A stretch of 64,000 nt of DNA from Branchiostoma floridae (GCF_000003815.2 NC_049980.1:9445695-9509694), one strand, 5' to 3'; counted from the first letter of the stretch, positions 54,001 to 55,613 are shown. The notes: generated by a model from the letters alone, not told the origin. Numbers and translations: made by a program.

Positions 54001-55613
54001 TTTCTTCTTCTTATTGCCAGTAATTGTTTGGTGATAACAGGAAGATGTAGGTACTTTTCTTTAATAATGATTCTAGTTATTTTGAATCTCATAGTTTTGA
54101 TTTCATCCACTTTAGCATTTTGTCTGAAACTAATTTTTGGAGTGTTACTGATATTTTTGCCTGATAACGTACATTCTTGCATGTGTGTTTTGATGCACTA
54201 ATAACTGGTGTTGCTGTCTATTGTTAATATTGCCTGACTTGCTGGTGTATTTTTGTATTTTTTTTTTCCGAGTTGGTGAATGTGACAACTGTTGTTTCTG
54301 TTCTCTGCATGGCGTGTTGATAACATTTCTTCTTCTTTATTTTGCATGGACTTGTTGCAGAAATTCTGTGCATGTGAATGGTGGTGCTAAGTCTCGGGCT
54401 AGCCCTAAACCTAGCCCCAAATTAGGTTTTGGTTCTAGTTCACCACGGATTATTGCGACTAGGACCCGGGATCGGTAGGCTATGAAACGTTTCTTCAGCT
54501 ACACCAACACGATTGCCCGCACTCCAGTGTGCACTTCTTAGAACATCAGACCACAGTTCTCAATGGTGCCAGCTCATCCAAAGAGAATTTTCCTTAAACA
54601 TAATATATAACGTTACATGTACTTGGAAATGTCGGTAATCTAATGTACATGATATCATAGTATCCCTTATGAAAGAAAATACTCTATTATGATTTTTTAT
54701 TTTATGATATTTGAAATATGAACTGTCAATTAAAAAAATATGGAGAAATGACCGCTTATTAATTAATAAAGCTGACATTTTCATGCAAGCTTTGTCAACT
54801 GTGACATGACCAATACAAGGCACTAGTGTATATGGTCANNNNNNNNNNNNNNNNNNNNNNNNNNNNNNNNNNNNNNNNNNNNNNNNNNNNNNNNNNNNNN
54901 NNNNNNNNNNNNNNNNNNNNNNNNNNNNNNNNNNNNNNNNNNNNNNNNNNNNNNNNNNNNNNNNNNNNNNNNNNNNNNNNNNNNNNNNNNNNNNNNNNNN
55001 NNNNNNNNNNNNNNNNNNNNNGAGCAGAACACATGGCTATACAGTACACCTTTGAACAGAACACAATGTCATACTGTACAGTACATCTGGCTACAGCACA
55101 CATGTGAACAGAACACATGACTACAGTACACCTACACACTGCAGTACCAGCCCCTCCCAAAAACGAACACTTCAGTTCCCCTCCCTCCCCCTCCCCCCCA
55201 TACCTTGGGTAGAAACCCTTTTCCTATCTACCCCAGGCCTGTAGAGTATCAAATGTTGCCTTCTGCCTAGTCCCACTATTAATTCCCTTCTTTGATACGA
55301 TGTATTCTGCAGGAAAACGACGGGGTCTGCCGGCTCTCCTCCAAAGTCGATAACGAGTCCCGGCTCAGGAATCCCCCGTCCCAACATCACCAGTCCCCAG
55401 TCTGCACTGTCCCCACCGTCTGGGATCCCCCGTCCGGGCGGGCTCAGCCCGTCATCATCATCGTCAGGAATTCCACGCCACACGGCAGCCAGCCCACAGA
55501 ACCTCACGTCCCCGCCGTCCAGAATACCCGCCAGGGGACGGACCATCTCCGAATCCTCCACCGATAGCAAGGGCAAATCTCCCGGTAGTAAAATTCCCAC
55601 CAAAAAGAGGTGA
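1..55613 (+). CDS. MACF1/DST: Spectraplakin (MACF1/dystonin orthologue), C-terminal part; 47 traced exons, join
   Basis: Giant cytoskeletal linker. Family members bind F-actin at the N-terminus (outside this window) and microtubules through the EF-hand/GAS2/tail end, which lies here. The traced exons encode, in order, about fifteen spectrin repeats (exons to 36041), a basic linker, two EF-hands, a GAS2 domain and a Ser/Arg/Pro-rich tail with SxIP motifs. Identity to vertebrate MACF1 is high in places, for example SQKQDV followed by IKNLL in the rod, RMWN-type [14 protein letters not shown] before EF-hand 1, and [18 protein letters not shown] in GAS2. All introns are GT-AG and phases match except at 24762/25159. 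The 5' end is cut by the window. The stop is TGA at 55611-55613, directly followed by TAG. Assignment to the MACF1/DST family is certain; which vertebrate paralogue it matches is not meaningful if the organism is amphioxus. Confidence 0.96.
258..428 (+). CDS. MACF1/DST: Spectraplakin exon w2 (spectrin repeat)
   Basis: 171 nt, phase 0 to 0, acceptor CCCAAG, donor AAG/GTGATT. It encodes [19 protein letters not shown], then [12 protein letters not shown], the helix A pattern with the conserved Trp of a spectrin repeat. Confidence 0.93.
890..1056 (+). CDS. MACF1/DST: Spectraplakin exon w3 (spectrin repeat, helices B-C)
   Basis: 167 nt, phase 0 to 2, acceptor CTCACAG, donor ACAG/GTATTC. It ends with [15 protein letters not shown], the repeat's conserved RW motif and basic end. 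Confidence 0.93.
1513..1672 (+). CDS. MACF1/DST: Spectraplakin exon w4 (spectrin repeat)
   Basis: 160 nt, phase 2 to 0. One base completes the Arg split from the previous exon, then [14 protein letters not shown] and [12 protein letters not shown]. Donor CAG/GTTGGT. Confidence 0.93.
2208..2534 (+). CDS. MACF1/DST: Spectraplakin exon w5 (spectrin repeat, long exon)
   Basis: 327 nt, phase 0 to 0, starting [15 protein letters not shown]. It carries the end of one repeat and the beginning of the next ([12 protein letters not shown]) without an intron between them. Donor ACG/GTATAT. It is the longest rod exon in the window. Confidence 0.92.
3442..3526 (+). CDS. MACF1/DST: Spectraplakin exon w6 (spectrin repeat)
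   Basis: 85 nt, phase 0 to 1, acceptor CCTTTTTTTAG, donor ACAG/GTTAGT. It encodes [20 protein letters not shown] and ends LLTQTT plus the first base of a Gly codon completed at 5054. Confidence 0.9.
4346..4348 (+). CDS. Candidate 3-nt microexon (AAG)
   Basis: AAG lies between a pyrimidine-rich CTCTTTCTGACCCTGCAG acceptor and a GTAAGC donor. Inclusion between w6 (phase 1) and w7 keeps the frame and changes TTGDE to TTEGDE. The splice signals are good, but nothing else supports use of so short an exon. Confidence 0.3.
5054..5283 (+). CDS. MACF1/DST: Spectraplakin exon w7 (spectrin repeat)
   Basis: 230 nt, phase 1 to 0, acceptor GCCCACAG, donor AGG/GTAAGA. It encodes [19 protein letters not shown], close to vertebrate MACF1 at this point, then [20 protein letters not shown]. 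Confidence 0.94.
5568..5774 (+). CDS. MACF1/DST: Spectraplakin exon w8 (spectrin repeat, helices B-C)
   Basis: 207 nt, phase 0 to 0, acceptor CCTTTCAG, donor CTG/GTGAGA. It encodes [20 protein letters not shown] through [17 protein letters not shown]. The 207-nt length recurs in w12 and w25, which cover the same part of their repeats. Confidence 0.94.
5897..6060 (+). mobile_element. tRNA-derived SINE
   Basis: TATATGGTAGAGCATTTAGG (A box) and AAGAGGTTCCCGGTTCGAT (B box) lie about 30 bp apart. They are followed by GTGAAAGGCACTTTACAAAA and CTTTCCTTA, the body shared with the copies at 24850 and 34715. Confidence 0.75.
6282..6401 (+). CDS. MACF1/DST: Spectraplakin exon w9 (spectrin repeat, helix A)
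   Basis: 120 nt, phase 0 to 0, acceptor TTTCCCCCAG, donor AAG/GTAAGA. It encodes [19 protein letters not shown]. Its 120-nt length is shared with w13 and w26, which cover the same repeat segment. Confidence 0.93.
6581..6688 (+). CDS. MACF1/DST: Spectraplakin exon w10 (spectrin repeat, helix B)
   Basis: 108 nt, phase 0 to 0, acceptor GTCTTTACAG, donor CAG/GTCCTG. It encodes [20 protein letters not shown], matching the IIRHKD segment of vertebrate MACF1. Confidence 0.92.
6989..7081. mobile_element. 93-bp hairpin MITE with 9-bp target duplication
   Basis: TACTCTCCAAGCAGAGGTTGG and CCAACCTCTGCTTGGAGACTA form near-perfect arms that run inward to AAAATCGTGA/TCACGATTTT. ATGGTGCTA flanks it directly at 6980-6988 and 7082-7090. 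Confidence 0.88.
7176..7394 (+). CDS. MACF1/DST: Spectraplakin exon w11 (spectrin repeat)
   Basis: 219 nt, phase 0 to 0, acceptor TTTTCCACAG, donor AGG/GTGAGT. It encodes [18 protein letters not shown] and [14 protein letters not shown], ending QQEENR. This is the last rod exon before the 12.2-kb intron that carries the internal first exon. Confidence 0.94.
8545..8760 (+). repeat. Dispersed repeat, copy 1
   Basis: GCATGCTCTTTTCTGTAAGG then CGTGGGCAG, ending CCATGCAGACC, parallels 20340-20550 (GCATGCTCTTTTCCATAAGA then CATGGGCAG, ending CACATGCAGACC). Confidence 0.6.
11000..11203 (+). promoter_or_regulatory. Inferred internal promoter/5' UTR region
   Basis: Evidence is indirect. The following ORF has an in-frame TGA at 11189-11191, so it cannot be read through from an upstream exon in that frame, and its ATG is in a strong Kozak context (A at -3, G at +4). 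No TATA box was seen at a suitable distance. A GTAAGT at 11047 could be the donor of an additional 5' UTR exon. Confidence 0.35.
11204..13339 (+). CDS. MACF1/DST: Internal alternative first exon: membrane-anchored, disordered N-terminus of a short spectraplakin isoform
   Basis: A 711-codon frame starting [14 protein letters not shown]. Gly2 with Ser6 fits the N-myristoylation consensus, Cys7 could be palmitoylated, and the lysine run would bind acidic lipids. The rest has no recognisable fold: it is rich in Lys, Ser, Glu, Asp and Pro, with many S/T-P sites, and ends in a charged helical stretch ([15 protein letters not shown], then [12 protein letters not shown]). At 13298 a GTAGGC donor falls exactly on a codon boundary. 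Splicing there (698 codons) joins phase 0 to rod exon 19630, giving [16 protein letters not shown]. Without splicing the frame ends 14 codons later with [19 protein letters not shown] at 11462 is also in phase 0 and would give an 86-codon version. Third-position GC is visibly higher at both ends than in the middle, as if the ends were more constrained. As I recall, vertebrate MACF1 has an annotated alternative N-terminus with a similar MGKPLS start; this is from memory and unchecked. Confidence 0.8.
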   Translation: MGKKLSCMRKKKKKGQDDDNDDPPYEPAGVPELDAVESPSIKHMLIVSENSDGIVQRGFGDRPKGPKGKKGLRNTFDPPQRSTRPNVSPGDTEKLLGDSVPSPKGKKASKKISSPPPITSNGDVGRWTGEISSLPSSKNSSRNSKEEDVVPDKKKDTNSKPEKYKGPVLDRQIVESSLLDDIIKKEEDNKRRGSKDVPKSPTKKSKSPSSTAKKTTSSLPHGDDKDNQDEKITGSVSSPGTQSSKPLDLKKKSDKSNSVPSNDLKKSKDTISQEKVERKEKVPDEGADLSSRQKEYTKSTPGRYGSKDSPQSIKESEKKSNKEDKSVVEDGTEVGKPSQQRDSVAEVMADLDSIDVSLAQEKQKESKAPTKDSPAQKEDVPAVKTSMPQKAADSIEPKARTEVAESKASLTPVSDEKVAKKTESQDSAVAVDSYKFVTPKQKLPEAGAGNSKLDPTAPMLFPEPKDIGKLSPIKEEIGDKSLEPEENGTGKSNGYRATTKEQPYVTGVPETMDIESNVSLDHVSKLNGYTAGKAQDIKHSSLSEDHPEECKAPHKIGTSRYSKDGTSDFAAKDINVAFLLDGDKKKSQKVTSAETMSNGIDSDSGYEPHQLIKENGPVFPDKFNEGIPDGMTNNHDQLHRERSLSNSSNPTSPTRAWESTVGNVITKLEDEDLKKAELYQNFRDHNLAKQIEEEITKDVGSFSLSFSSVSV
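13340..19629 (+). other. Intron, 3' part of the 12.2-kb intron
   Basis: No exon recognised. It holds the repeat element at about 16628-17668 (separate entry) and otherwise AT-rich unique-looking DNA with scattered TACATGTA palindromes. Short open frames at 14373-14762 and elsewhere show no coding features. Confidence 0.6.
16628..17668. mobile_element. Non-autonomous repeat element with TACCTCCATG ends and internal tandem units
   Basis: It begins with ACCTCCATGAAATGTCATGGAGGT, itself a small palindrome, and ends with TTTTCATGGAGGTAT, the inverse of the start. Inside, a GATAACT...GGATT unit occurs three times (about 16701, 16978 and 17272). The last two are also recognisable by GGGGCATTTTTGTC at 16947 and 17241, 294 bp apart. 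Each ends in short ATTATGCAAAT-like AT-rich text. No transposase frame is present. The class is unknown. Confidence 0.6.
19630..19836 (+). CDS. MACF1/DST: Spectraplakin exon w12 (spectrin repeat, helices B-C)
   Basis: 207 nt, phase 0 to 0, acceptor TTGTCCAG, donor CAG/GTGAGG. It encodes [20 protein letters not shown]; the [10 protein letters not shown] string is the same in vertebrate MACF1. It is the common acceptor for w11 (long isoform) and the internal first exon. Confidence 0.95.
19837..22403 (+). other. Intron with a dispersed repeat and a tandem repeat at its 3' splice site
   Basis: A copy of the dispersed repeat lies at about 20340-20550. The last 90 bases are three copies of a 29-30 bp unit (start points 22312, 22341 and 22371), each holding CTGCCCCCCTCCCACAAC. 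The remainder shows no exon. An open frame at 19868-20218 is unrecognised. Confidence 0.6.
20340..20550 (+). repeat. Dispersed repeat, copy 2
   Basis: Second copy of the 8.5-kb repeat; the ends are well matched and the middle has diverged. Confidence 0.6.
22404..22523 (+). CDS. MACF1/DST: Spectraplakin exon w13 (spectrin repeat, helix A)
   Basis: 120 nt, phase 0 to 0, acceptor CCCACAACACAG, donor GAG/GTAGGT. It encodes [32 protein letters not shown] and QISENE, as in vertebrate MACF1. Confidence 0.94.
22816..22927 (+). CDS. MACF1/DST: Spectraplakin exon w14 (spectrin repeat, helix B)
   Basis: 112 nt, phase 0 to 1, acceptor CTTACCCAG, donor AAAG/GTGCAC. It encodes [20 protein letters not shown], then [17 protein letters not shown]. 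Confidence 0.94.
23300..23405 (+). CDS. MACF1/DST: Spectraplakin exon w15 (spectrin repeat, helix C)
   Basis: 106 nt, phase 1 to 2, acceptor TGCACACAG, donor AAAG/GTACGA. It encodes [28 protein letters not shown] is shared with vertebrates. Confidence 0.94.
23469..23615 (+). repeat. 80-bp tandem duplication in an intron
   Basis: CGAAACAAAGGTCCATTTCA and the following CTACAAAGGAATC occur at 23485 and again at 23565. The copies are close to identical, so the duplication is recent. Confidence 0.85.
23886..24006 (+). CDS. MACF1/DST: Spectraplakin exon w16 (spectrin repeat, helix A)
   Basis: 121 nt, phase 2 to 0, acceptor GTATACAG, donor CAG/GTGGGC. It encodes [20 protein letters not shown] and REQQEVLQ. 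Confidence 0.94.
24191..24498 (+). repeat. 154-bp tandem duplication in an intron
   Basis: Two head-to-tail copies starting at 24191 and 24345, both beginning AATGTCC(T/A)TGCACAATTCC and running through GATATTTGGAGGACACAGAA. They differ at only a few positions. The second copy ends about 40 bp before the w17 acceptor. Confidence 0.9.
24539..24762 (+). CDS. MACF1/DST: Spectraplakin exon w17 (spectrin repeat); 3' border uncertain
   Basis: Acceptor TTCCATAG, starting [20 protein letters not shown] and ending [13 protein letters not shown]. The best donor, CAG/GTGTGT after 24762, leaves phase 2, but the next exon must be read in phase 0. Weaker GT sites after 24766 and 24769 would restore phase with one or two extra codons. 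This is the only phase conflict in the gene. Confidence 0.88.
24850..25030 (+). mobile_element. tRNA-derived SINE fragment
   Basis: It carries a B-box-like GTGCCGAGTTCAATAC, then GAAAGGCACTTAACACGACC and GTGTAAAATGGGTACCTGAC, text shared with the other SINE pieces in the window. It is followed by an A-rich stretch at 25048. Confidence 0.65.
25159..25260 (+). CDS. MACF1/DST: Spectraplakin exon w18 (spectrin repeat, helix A)
   Basis: 102 nt, acceptor TTCTGACAG, donor AAG/GTGGGA, ends phase 0. It encodes [20 protein letters not shown]. By alignment to vertebrate QDTLQAMFDWL, one codon should bridge from w17, and the genome is one base short for this. Confidence 0.92.
25740..25913 (+). CDS. MACF1/DST: Spectraplakin exon w19 (spectrin repeat, helices B-C)
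   Basis: 174 nt, phase 0 to 0, acceptor CACCCTGCAG, donor CAG/GTAAAT. It encodes [20 protein letters not shown], then [15 protein letters not shown]. Confidence 0.94.
26467..26622 (+). CDS. MACF1/DST: Spectraplakin exon w20 (spectrin repeat, helix A)
   Basis: 156 nt, phase 0 to 0, acceptor GTCCACAG, donor AAG/GTAAGA. It encodes [20 protein letters not shown] and IEIELAKHK, nearly the vertebrate sequence. Confidence 0.95.
27179..27376 (+). CDS. MACF1/DST: Spectraplakin exon w21 (spectrin repeat, helices B-C)
   Basis: 198 nt, phase 0 to 0, acceptor TTCTAACAG, donor GAG/GTGAGG. It encodes [20 protein letters not shown] and [20 protein letters not shown]. Confidence 0.95.
27785..27913 (+). CDS. 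MACF1/DST: Spectraplakin exon w22 (spectrin repeat, helix A)
   Basis: 129 nt, phase 0 to 0, acceptor TATTCCAG, donor ATG/GTAAGG. It encodes [16 protein letters not shown] and [26 protein letters not shown] is shared with vertebrate MACF1. Confidence 0.95.
28385..28555 (+). CDS. MACF1/DST: Spectraplakin exon w23 (spectrin repeat, helices B-C)
   Basis: 171 nt, phase 0 to 0, acceptor ATCCACAG, donor AAG/GTCAGG. It encodes [20 protein letters not shown], ending [12 protein letters not shown]. Confidence 0.94.
29196..29351 (+). CDS. MACF1/DST: Spectraplakin exon w24 (spectrin repeat, helix A)
   Basis: 156 nt, phase 0 to 0, acceptor CCTCACAG, donor AAG/GTGGGA. It encodes [20 protein letters not shown], then [14 protein letters not shown]. 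Same length and position in the repeat as w20. Confidence 0.95.
29787..29993 (+). CDS. MACF1/DST: Spectraplakin exon w25 (spectrin repeat, helices B-C)
   Basis: 207 nt, phase 0 to 0, acceptor GCCACCAG, donor CAG/GTATGG. It encodes [20 protein letters not shown] and [20 protein letters not shown], the most strongly vertebrate-like stretch of the rod here. Confidence 0.96.
30020..31722. mobile_element. 1.7-kb non-autonomous DNA transposon (hAT-like ends)
   Basis: Perfect 15-bp terminal inverted repeats, CAGGGTTCTAGCTAG at 30020-30034 and its inverse at 31708-31722, are flanked by a direct GTAAG on both sides (30015-30019 and 31723-31727). CAGGG-type ends suggest the hAT superfamily, but hAT normally makes 8-bp duplications and only 5 bp match here. 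No transposase frame was found. Internal direct repeats include CCAGTGCAGTGG near 30893 and 30956. Confidence 0.75.
32062..32181 (+). CDS. MACF1/DST: Spectraplakin exon w26 (spectrin repeat, helix A)
   Basis: 120 nt, phase 0 to 0, acceptor CCCCTCCCACAG, donor AAG/GTACCA. It encodes [20 protein letters not shown] and [10 protein letters not shown]. Its acceptor tract is nearly the same as the tandem unit before w13. Confidence 0.95.
32320..32398. repeat. Inverted repeat (hairpin) in an intron
   Basis: TAATTACTCA then AGCAATCGGATACGATTTTG is followed after a short loop by CAAAATCATATCCAGTTGCT, then GAGTAATT, the imperfect inverse. Arms are about 30 bp. Confidence 0.7.
32643..32809 (+). CDS. 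MACF1/DST: Spectraplakin exon w27 (spectrin repeat, helices B-C)
   Basis: 167 nt, phase 0 to 2, acceptor ACTTGCAG, donor ACAG/GTGAGA. It encodes [20 protein letters not shown] and [15 protein letters not shown]. Length and phases equal w3. Confidence 0.95.
33200..33359 (+). CDS. MACF1/DST: Spectraplakin exon w28 (spectrin repeat, helix A)
   Basis: 160 nt, phase 2 to 0, acceptor TCTCCGCAG, donor AAG/GTCAGT. It encodes [20 protein letters not shown], then [20 protein letters not shown]. Length and phases equal w4. Confidence 0.95.
33823..34017 (+). CDS. MACF1/DST: Spectraplakin exon w29 (spectrin repeat, helices B-C)
   Basis: 195 nt, phase 0 to 0, acceptor TTCCTTTAG, donor CAG/GTGTGT. It encodes [20 protein letters not shown] and [14 protein letters not shown]. 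Confidence 0.95.
34547..34678 (+). CDS. MACF1/DST: Spectraplakin exon w30 (spectrin repeat, helix A)
   Basis: 132 nt, phase 0 to 0, acceptor TTTTCCAG, donor GAG/GTCAGG. It encodes [35 protein letters not shown]. Confidence 0.95.
34715..34910 (+). mobile_element. tRNA-derived SINE
   Basis: GGCTCAGGCCCAAGAGGTCG and GGGTCGAAACCTGCC resemble the anticodon arm to T-arm (B box) of a tRNA. They are followed by GAGAGGCACTTTACACAACT, TTCCTCACCTCACTCCGG and ACAATTGGGATACC, shared with the copies at 5890 and 24850. Confidence 0.7.
35222..35365 (+). CDS. MACF1/DST: Spectraplakin exon w31 (spectrin repeat, helices B-C)
   Basis: 144 nt, phase 0 to 0, acceptor TCCTACAG, donor GAG/GTCAGT. It encodes [20 protein letters not shown]; the CHPD.ITT.KHW motif is shared with vertebrates. 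Confidence 0.96.
35853..36041 (+). CDS. MACF1/DST: Spectraplakin exon w32 (last full spectrin repeat)
   Basis: 189 nt, phase 0 to 0, acceptor CACTCCTTAG, donor CAG/GTGAGT. It encodes [20 protein letters not shown] and [20 protein letters not shown]. Confidence 0.95.
36232..36280 (+). repeat. Dispersed 45-bp repeat, copy 1
   Basis: TAAGGTTTGTAGAAATCCAT then TAAACTTAAGTCGATGTGAA recurs almost unchanged at 37757-37803 in the next-but-one intron. Confidence 0.75.
36555..36693 (+). CDS. MACF1/DST: Spectraplakin exon w33 (post-rod linker)
   Basis: 139 nt, phase 0 to 1, acceptor TCTTCCACAG, donor GGAG/GTGCGT. It encodes [20 protein letters not shown], then basic KRRIS and the Arg/Gly/Pro-rich [10 protein letters not shown]. 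It matches vertebrate MACF1 where the rod gives way to a flexible linker. Confidence 0.94.
37000..37165 (-). mobile_element. tRNA-Leu/Ser-like SINE on the minus strand
   Basis: Read on the minus strand, GTCTCCGTGGCCGAGCGGTT is a textbook 5' half of a type II tRNA including the A box. GGCCTGAGTTCCATCCC further on is a degraded B box. The spacing and mismatches rule out a functional tRNA gene. Confidence 0.65.
37195..37346 (+). CDS. MACF1/DST: Spectraplakin exon w34 (linker to last helical segment)
   Basis: 152 nt, phase 1 to 0, acceptor AATTTCGCAG, donor GAG/GTACGC. It encodes [20 protein letters not shown], then [33 protein letters not shown] is conserved in the family. Confidence 0.96.
37347..39055 (+). 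other. Intron without recognised content
   Basis: Apart from a copy of the 45-bp dispersed repeat at 37757-37803, only AT-rich non-coding DNA was seen. Confidence 0.6.
39056..39100 (+). CDS. MACF1/DST: Spectraplakin exon w35 (short exon before EF-hands)
   Basis: 45 nt, phase 0 to 0, acceptor TCTCTCCTCAG, donor AGG/GTAAGT. It encodes [15 protein letters not shown], matching vertebrate ELKEFANFDFDVWRKK. Confidence 0.95.
39341..39458 (+). CDS. MACF1/DST: Spectraplakin exon w36 (EF-hand 1)
   Basis: 118 nt, phase 0 to 1, acceptor CTGCTTGCAG, donor TCCA/GTGAGT. After [19 protein letters not shown] comes the loop [12 protein letters not shown], with acidic residues at positions 1, 3, 5 and 12 and Gly at 6, a complete calcium-binding loop. 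Confidence 0.97.
39767..40195 (-). mobile_element. Foldback element with a long inverted-repeat end; family copy also at 53.2-53.5 kb
   Basis: AATACAACACGGTGTATTCC at 39768 is mirrored by ACACCGTGTTGTATTTTA near 39884. The whole 39767-39900 block folds on itself, including GGTCGGATC/GATCCGACC. The text that follows to about 40195 matches 53280-53510 in inverse orientation (for example GTTCAACTTCTGGCGCATTT against CTCAACTTATGGTGCATTTC). Minus-strand frames in it are not host genes. Confidence 0.65.
40263..40417 (+). CDS. MACF1/DST: Spectraplakin exon w37 (EF-hand 2)
   Basis: 155 nt, phase 1 to 0, acceptor CACTTTTGCAG, donor GAG/GTTTGT. It encodes [16 protein letters not shown] and the loop [12 protein letters not shown], intact at positions 1, 3, 5, 6, 9 and 12. 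The second EF-hand packs against the GAS2 module in the family. Confidence 0.97.
40418..42238 (+). other. Intron with one foldback MITE
   Basis: It contains the element at 40715-40906 and otherwise AT-rich non-coding DNA. No further exon was seen. Confidence 0.6.
40715..40906. mobile_element. 192-bp MITE with CGAGCGATCGC ends and TA duplication
   Basis: CGAGCGATCGC at 40715 and its inverse GCGATCGCTCG ending at 40906, each bordered by TA, fit a Tc1/mariner-type insertion. There is no coding capacity. Confidence 0.7.
42239..42313 (+). CDS. MACF1/DST: Spectraplakin exon w38 (GAS2 domain, zinc-binding start)
   Basis: 75 nt, phase 0 to 0, acceptor GGTGTTACAG, donor AGG/GTAAGC. It encodes [20 protein letters not shown], then EGKYR; the CxC pair is part of the GAS2 zinc site. 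Vertebrate MACF1 has six extra residues (FFLGNQ) at this junction that are absent from the minimal transcript here. Confidence 0.96.
42314..46062 (+). other. Intron; possible 33-nt cassette exon inside
   Basis: Mostly AT-rich non-coding DNA. A partly repeated motif, AATCCCCAT(T/C)GTCAGTTACTG, appears at about 43421 and 43542. A candidate cassette lies at 44901-44933 (separate entry). Confidence 0.55.
44901..44933 (+). CDS. Candidate 33-nt cassette exon in the GAS2 domain
   Basis: A strong pyrimidine-rich acceptor (CGACCCTCTCCAG) and a GTAGAA donor bound 11 open codons, [11 protein letters not shown], symmetric in phase 0 as required between w38 and w39. It sits exactly where vertebrate MACF1 carries its small FFLGNQ insertion, but the sequence is unrelated. 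Confidence 0.28.
46063..46180 (+). CDS. MACF1/DST: Spectraplakin exon w39 (GAS2 domain core)
   Basis: 118 nt, phase 0 to 1, acceptor TTCTTTCGCAG, donor AGAG/GTATGC. It encodes [20 protein letters not shown], then [19 protein letters not shown], essentially identical to human MACF1. This domain binds and stabilises microtubules. Confidence 0.98.
46845..46880 (+). CDS. Candidate 36-nt cassette exon after the GAS2 core
   Basis: Acceptor TGTTAATGTAG, donor GAAG/GTGAGG. In phase 1, as both neighbours require, it reads [12 protein letters not shown] without a stop. Human DST has an alternative exon at the same place, between DPCR and the GRTN motif. Its splice signals are better than those of the other candidate cassettes. 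Confidence 0.45.
47397..47554 (+). CDS. MACF1/DST: Spectraplakin exon w40 (end of GAS2 domain, tail start)
   Basis: 158 nt, phase 1 to 0, acceptor TGTTTACAG, donor AGG/GTAGGG. It encodes [20 protein letters not shown], then [10 protein letters not shown], closest to vertebrate DST, followed by a Ser/Thr/Pro-rich run. Confidence 0.97.
47652..47695 (+). repeat. (GGGGTT)n microsatellite, G-quadruplex-prone
   Basis: GAGGGGTTGGGGTTGGGGTT continues to a fourth G4 run, and GGGG recurs again at 47692. It lies about 100 nt downstream of the w40 donor in a 390-nt intron, on the transcribed-sense strand. Confidence 0.9.
47945..48011 (+). CDS. MACF1/DST: Spectraplakin exon w41 (tail)
   Basis: 67 nt, phase 0 to 1, acceptor CATGTTGCAG, donor CCAA/GTAAGT. 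It encodes [20 protein letters not shown], then LP. SRLP is a weak SxLP-type match. Confidence 0.88.
48084..49310 (+). pseudogene. 5'-truncated non-LTR retrotransposon (LINE), 3' end with reverse-transcriptase C-terminal zinc finger
   Basis: The frame from about 48084 (longest start-bearing part 48261-49184, 307 codons) encodes [37 protein letters not shown] and [19 protein letters not shown]. The last is a C-x2-C-x8-H-x4-C finger of the type found at the C-terminus of many LINE reverse transcriptases. The catalytic reverse-transcriptase region is absent, so the copy is dead on arrival. It ends in AATAAAG at 49301 and A/T-rich DNA. It lies in the intron after w41, in the gene's orientation. 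Confidence 0.8.
49661..49735 (+). repeat. 37-bp tandem duplication
   Basis: GACATTTAGTACTTGTTTTG plus GTATCTGTCTGCAATT is repeated perfectly, starting at 49661 and 49698. Confidence 0.92.
50482..50526 (+). CDS. MACF1/DST: Spectraplakin exon w42 (tail cassette, 45 nt)
   Basis: Phase 1 to 1, acceptor CTTCCCTCCCAG, donor CCCG/GTAAAT. It encodes [15 protein letters not shown]. It is symmetric, so skipping keeps the frame (w41 then joins w43). Support is splice signals, phase and tail-like composition. Confidence 0.7.
50959..50979 (+). CDS. Candidate 21-nt cassette exon in the tail
   Basis: A very long CT-rich tract (from about 50898) leads to CTTACTAG, then 21 nt reading EIKRLK in phase 1, and a GTTTTT donor. 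It is symmetric in the required phase, but the donor is poor. Confidence 0.25.
50980..52095 (+). other. Intron without recognised content
   Basis: AT-rich DNA with a short GA run at 51624-51634. The open frame at 51762-51977 has no recognisable product. Confidence 0.55.
52096..52353 (+). CDS. MACF1/DST: Spectraplakin exon w43 (Gly-Ser-Arg repeat domain, SxIP motif)
   Basis: 258 nt, phase 1 to 1, acceptor TCTATCACAG, donor ACTG/GTGAGG. It encodes [20 protein letters not shown] continuing through five RPSSR/RGSSR-type units, the counterpart of the vertebrate GSRAGSRASSRRGSD region, then [23 protein letters not shown] at 52296-52307 is an SxIP motif in a basic setting. A perfect RTTPTG doublet ends the exon. 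Confidence 0.93.
53043..53075 (+). CDS. MACF1/DST: Spectraplakin exon w44 (tail cassette, 33 nt)
   Basis: Phase 1 to 1, acceptor GTTACTCGCAG after a CT-rich tract, donor GAAG/GTTTGT. It encodes [11 protein letters not shown]. It is symmetric and so optional. Confidence 0.6.
53220..53512 (+). mobile_element. Dispersed repeat, copy of the 39.8-kb element
   Basis: AACACCAAATTTTCTCAACT then TATGGTGCATTTCGTTTTCT matches the inverse of 39920-40000, and the end TACCATGTTGTATTCTATAT matches its AATACAACACGGT terminus. Confidence 0.65.
53653..53722 (+). CDS. MACF1/DST: Spectraplakin exon w45 (tail)
   Basis: 70 nt, phase 1 to 2, acceptor CCCTTTTGCAG, donor CAAG/GTATGC. It encodes [20 protein letters not shown], then TPPR. 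Confidence 0.82.
54361..54478 (+). CDS. MACF1/DST: Spectraplakin exon w46 (tail cassette; alternative stop)
   Basis: Acceptor CTTGTTGCAG. It encodes [20 protein letters not shown] and [14 protein letters not shown]. The donor GTAGGC follows 54474 (114 nt, phase 2 to 2, skippable). If unused, the frame stops at TAG 54476-54478, giving an isoform that ends TRDR and lacks the SxIP exon. Confidence 0.78.
54839..55021. other. Assembly gap (183 N)
   Basis: Unsequenced, inside the intron between w46 and w47. The following text, GAGCAGAACACATGGCTATACAGTACACC, recurs imperfectly twice to 55130, which suggests that the gap lies in a tandem repeat. Confidence 1.
55022..55135 (+). repeat. Imperfect tandem repeat next to the gap
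   Basis: Units built on GAACAGAACACA...TACAGTACACCT recur about every 35-45 bp. Confidence 0.7.
55313..55613 (+). CDS. MACF1/DST: Spectraplakin exon w47 (terminal exon, five SxIP motifs)
   Basis: Acceptor TGTATTCTGCAG, phase 2, 100 codons including TGA. It is Ser/Pro-rich with SGIPRP (55365), SGIPRP (55419), SGIPRH (55464), SRIPAR (55518) and SKIPTK (55587), ending TKKR. SxIP motifs in basic, Ser/Pro-rich settings bind EB proteins at microtubule plus ends. The last (SKIP) corresponds to the single SKIP near the end of vertebrate MACF1 and DST; the others have no obvious vertebrate counterpart. Confidence 0.95.

Noticed and set aside
54795-55160. Long frames crossing the N blocks (also 56939-57542)
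   Set aside because: They are open only because N positions cannot encode stops.
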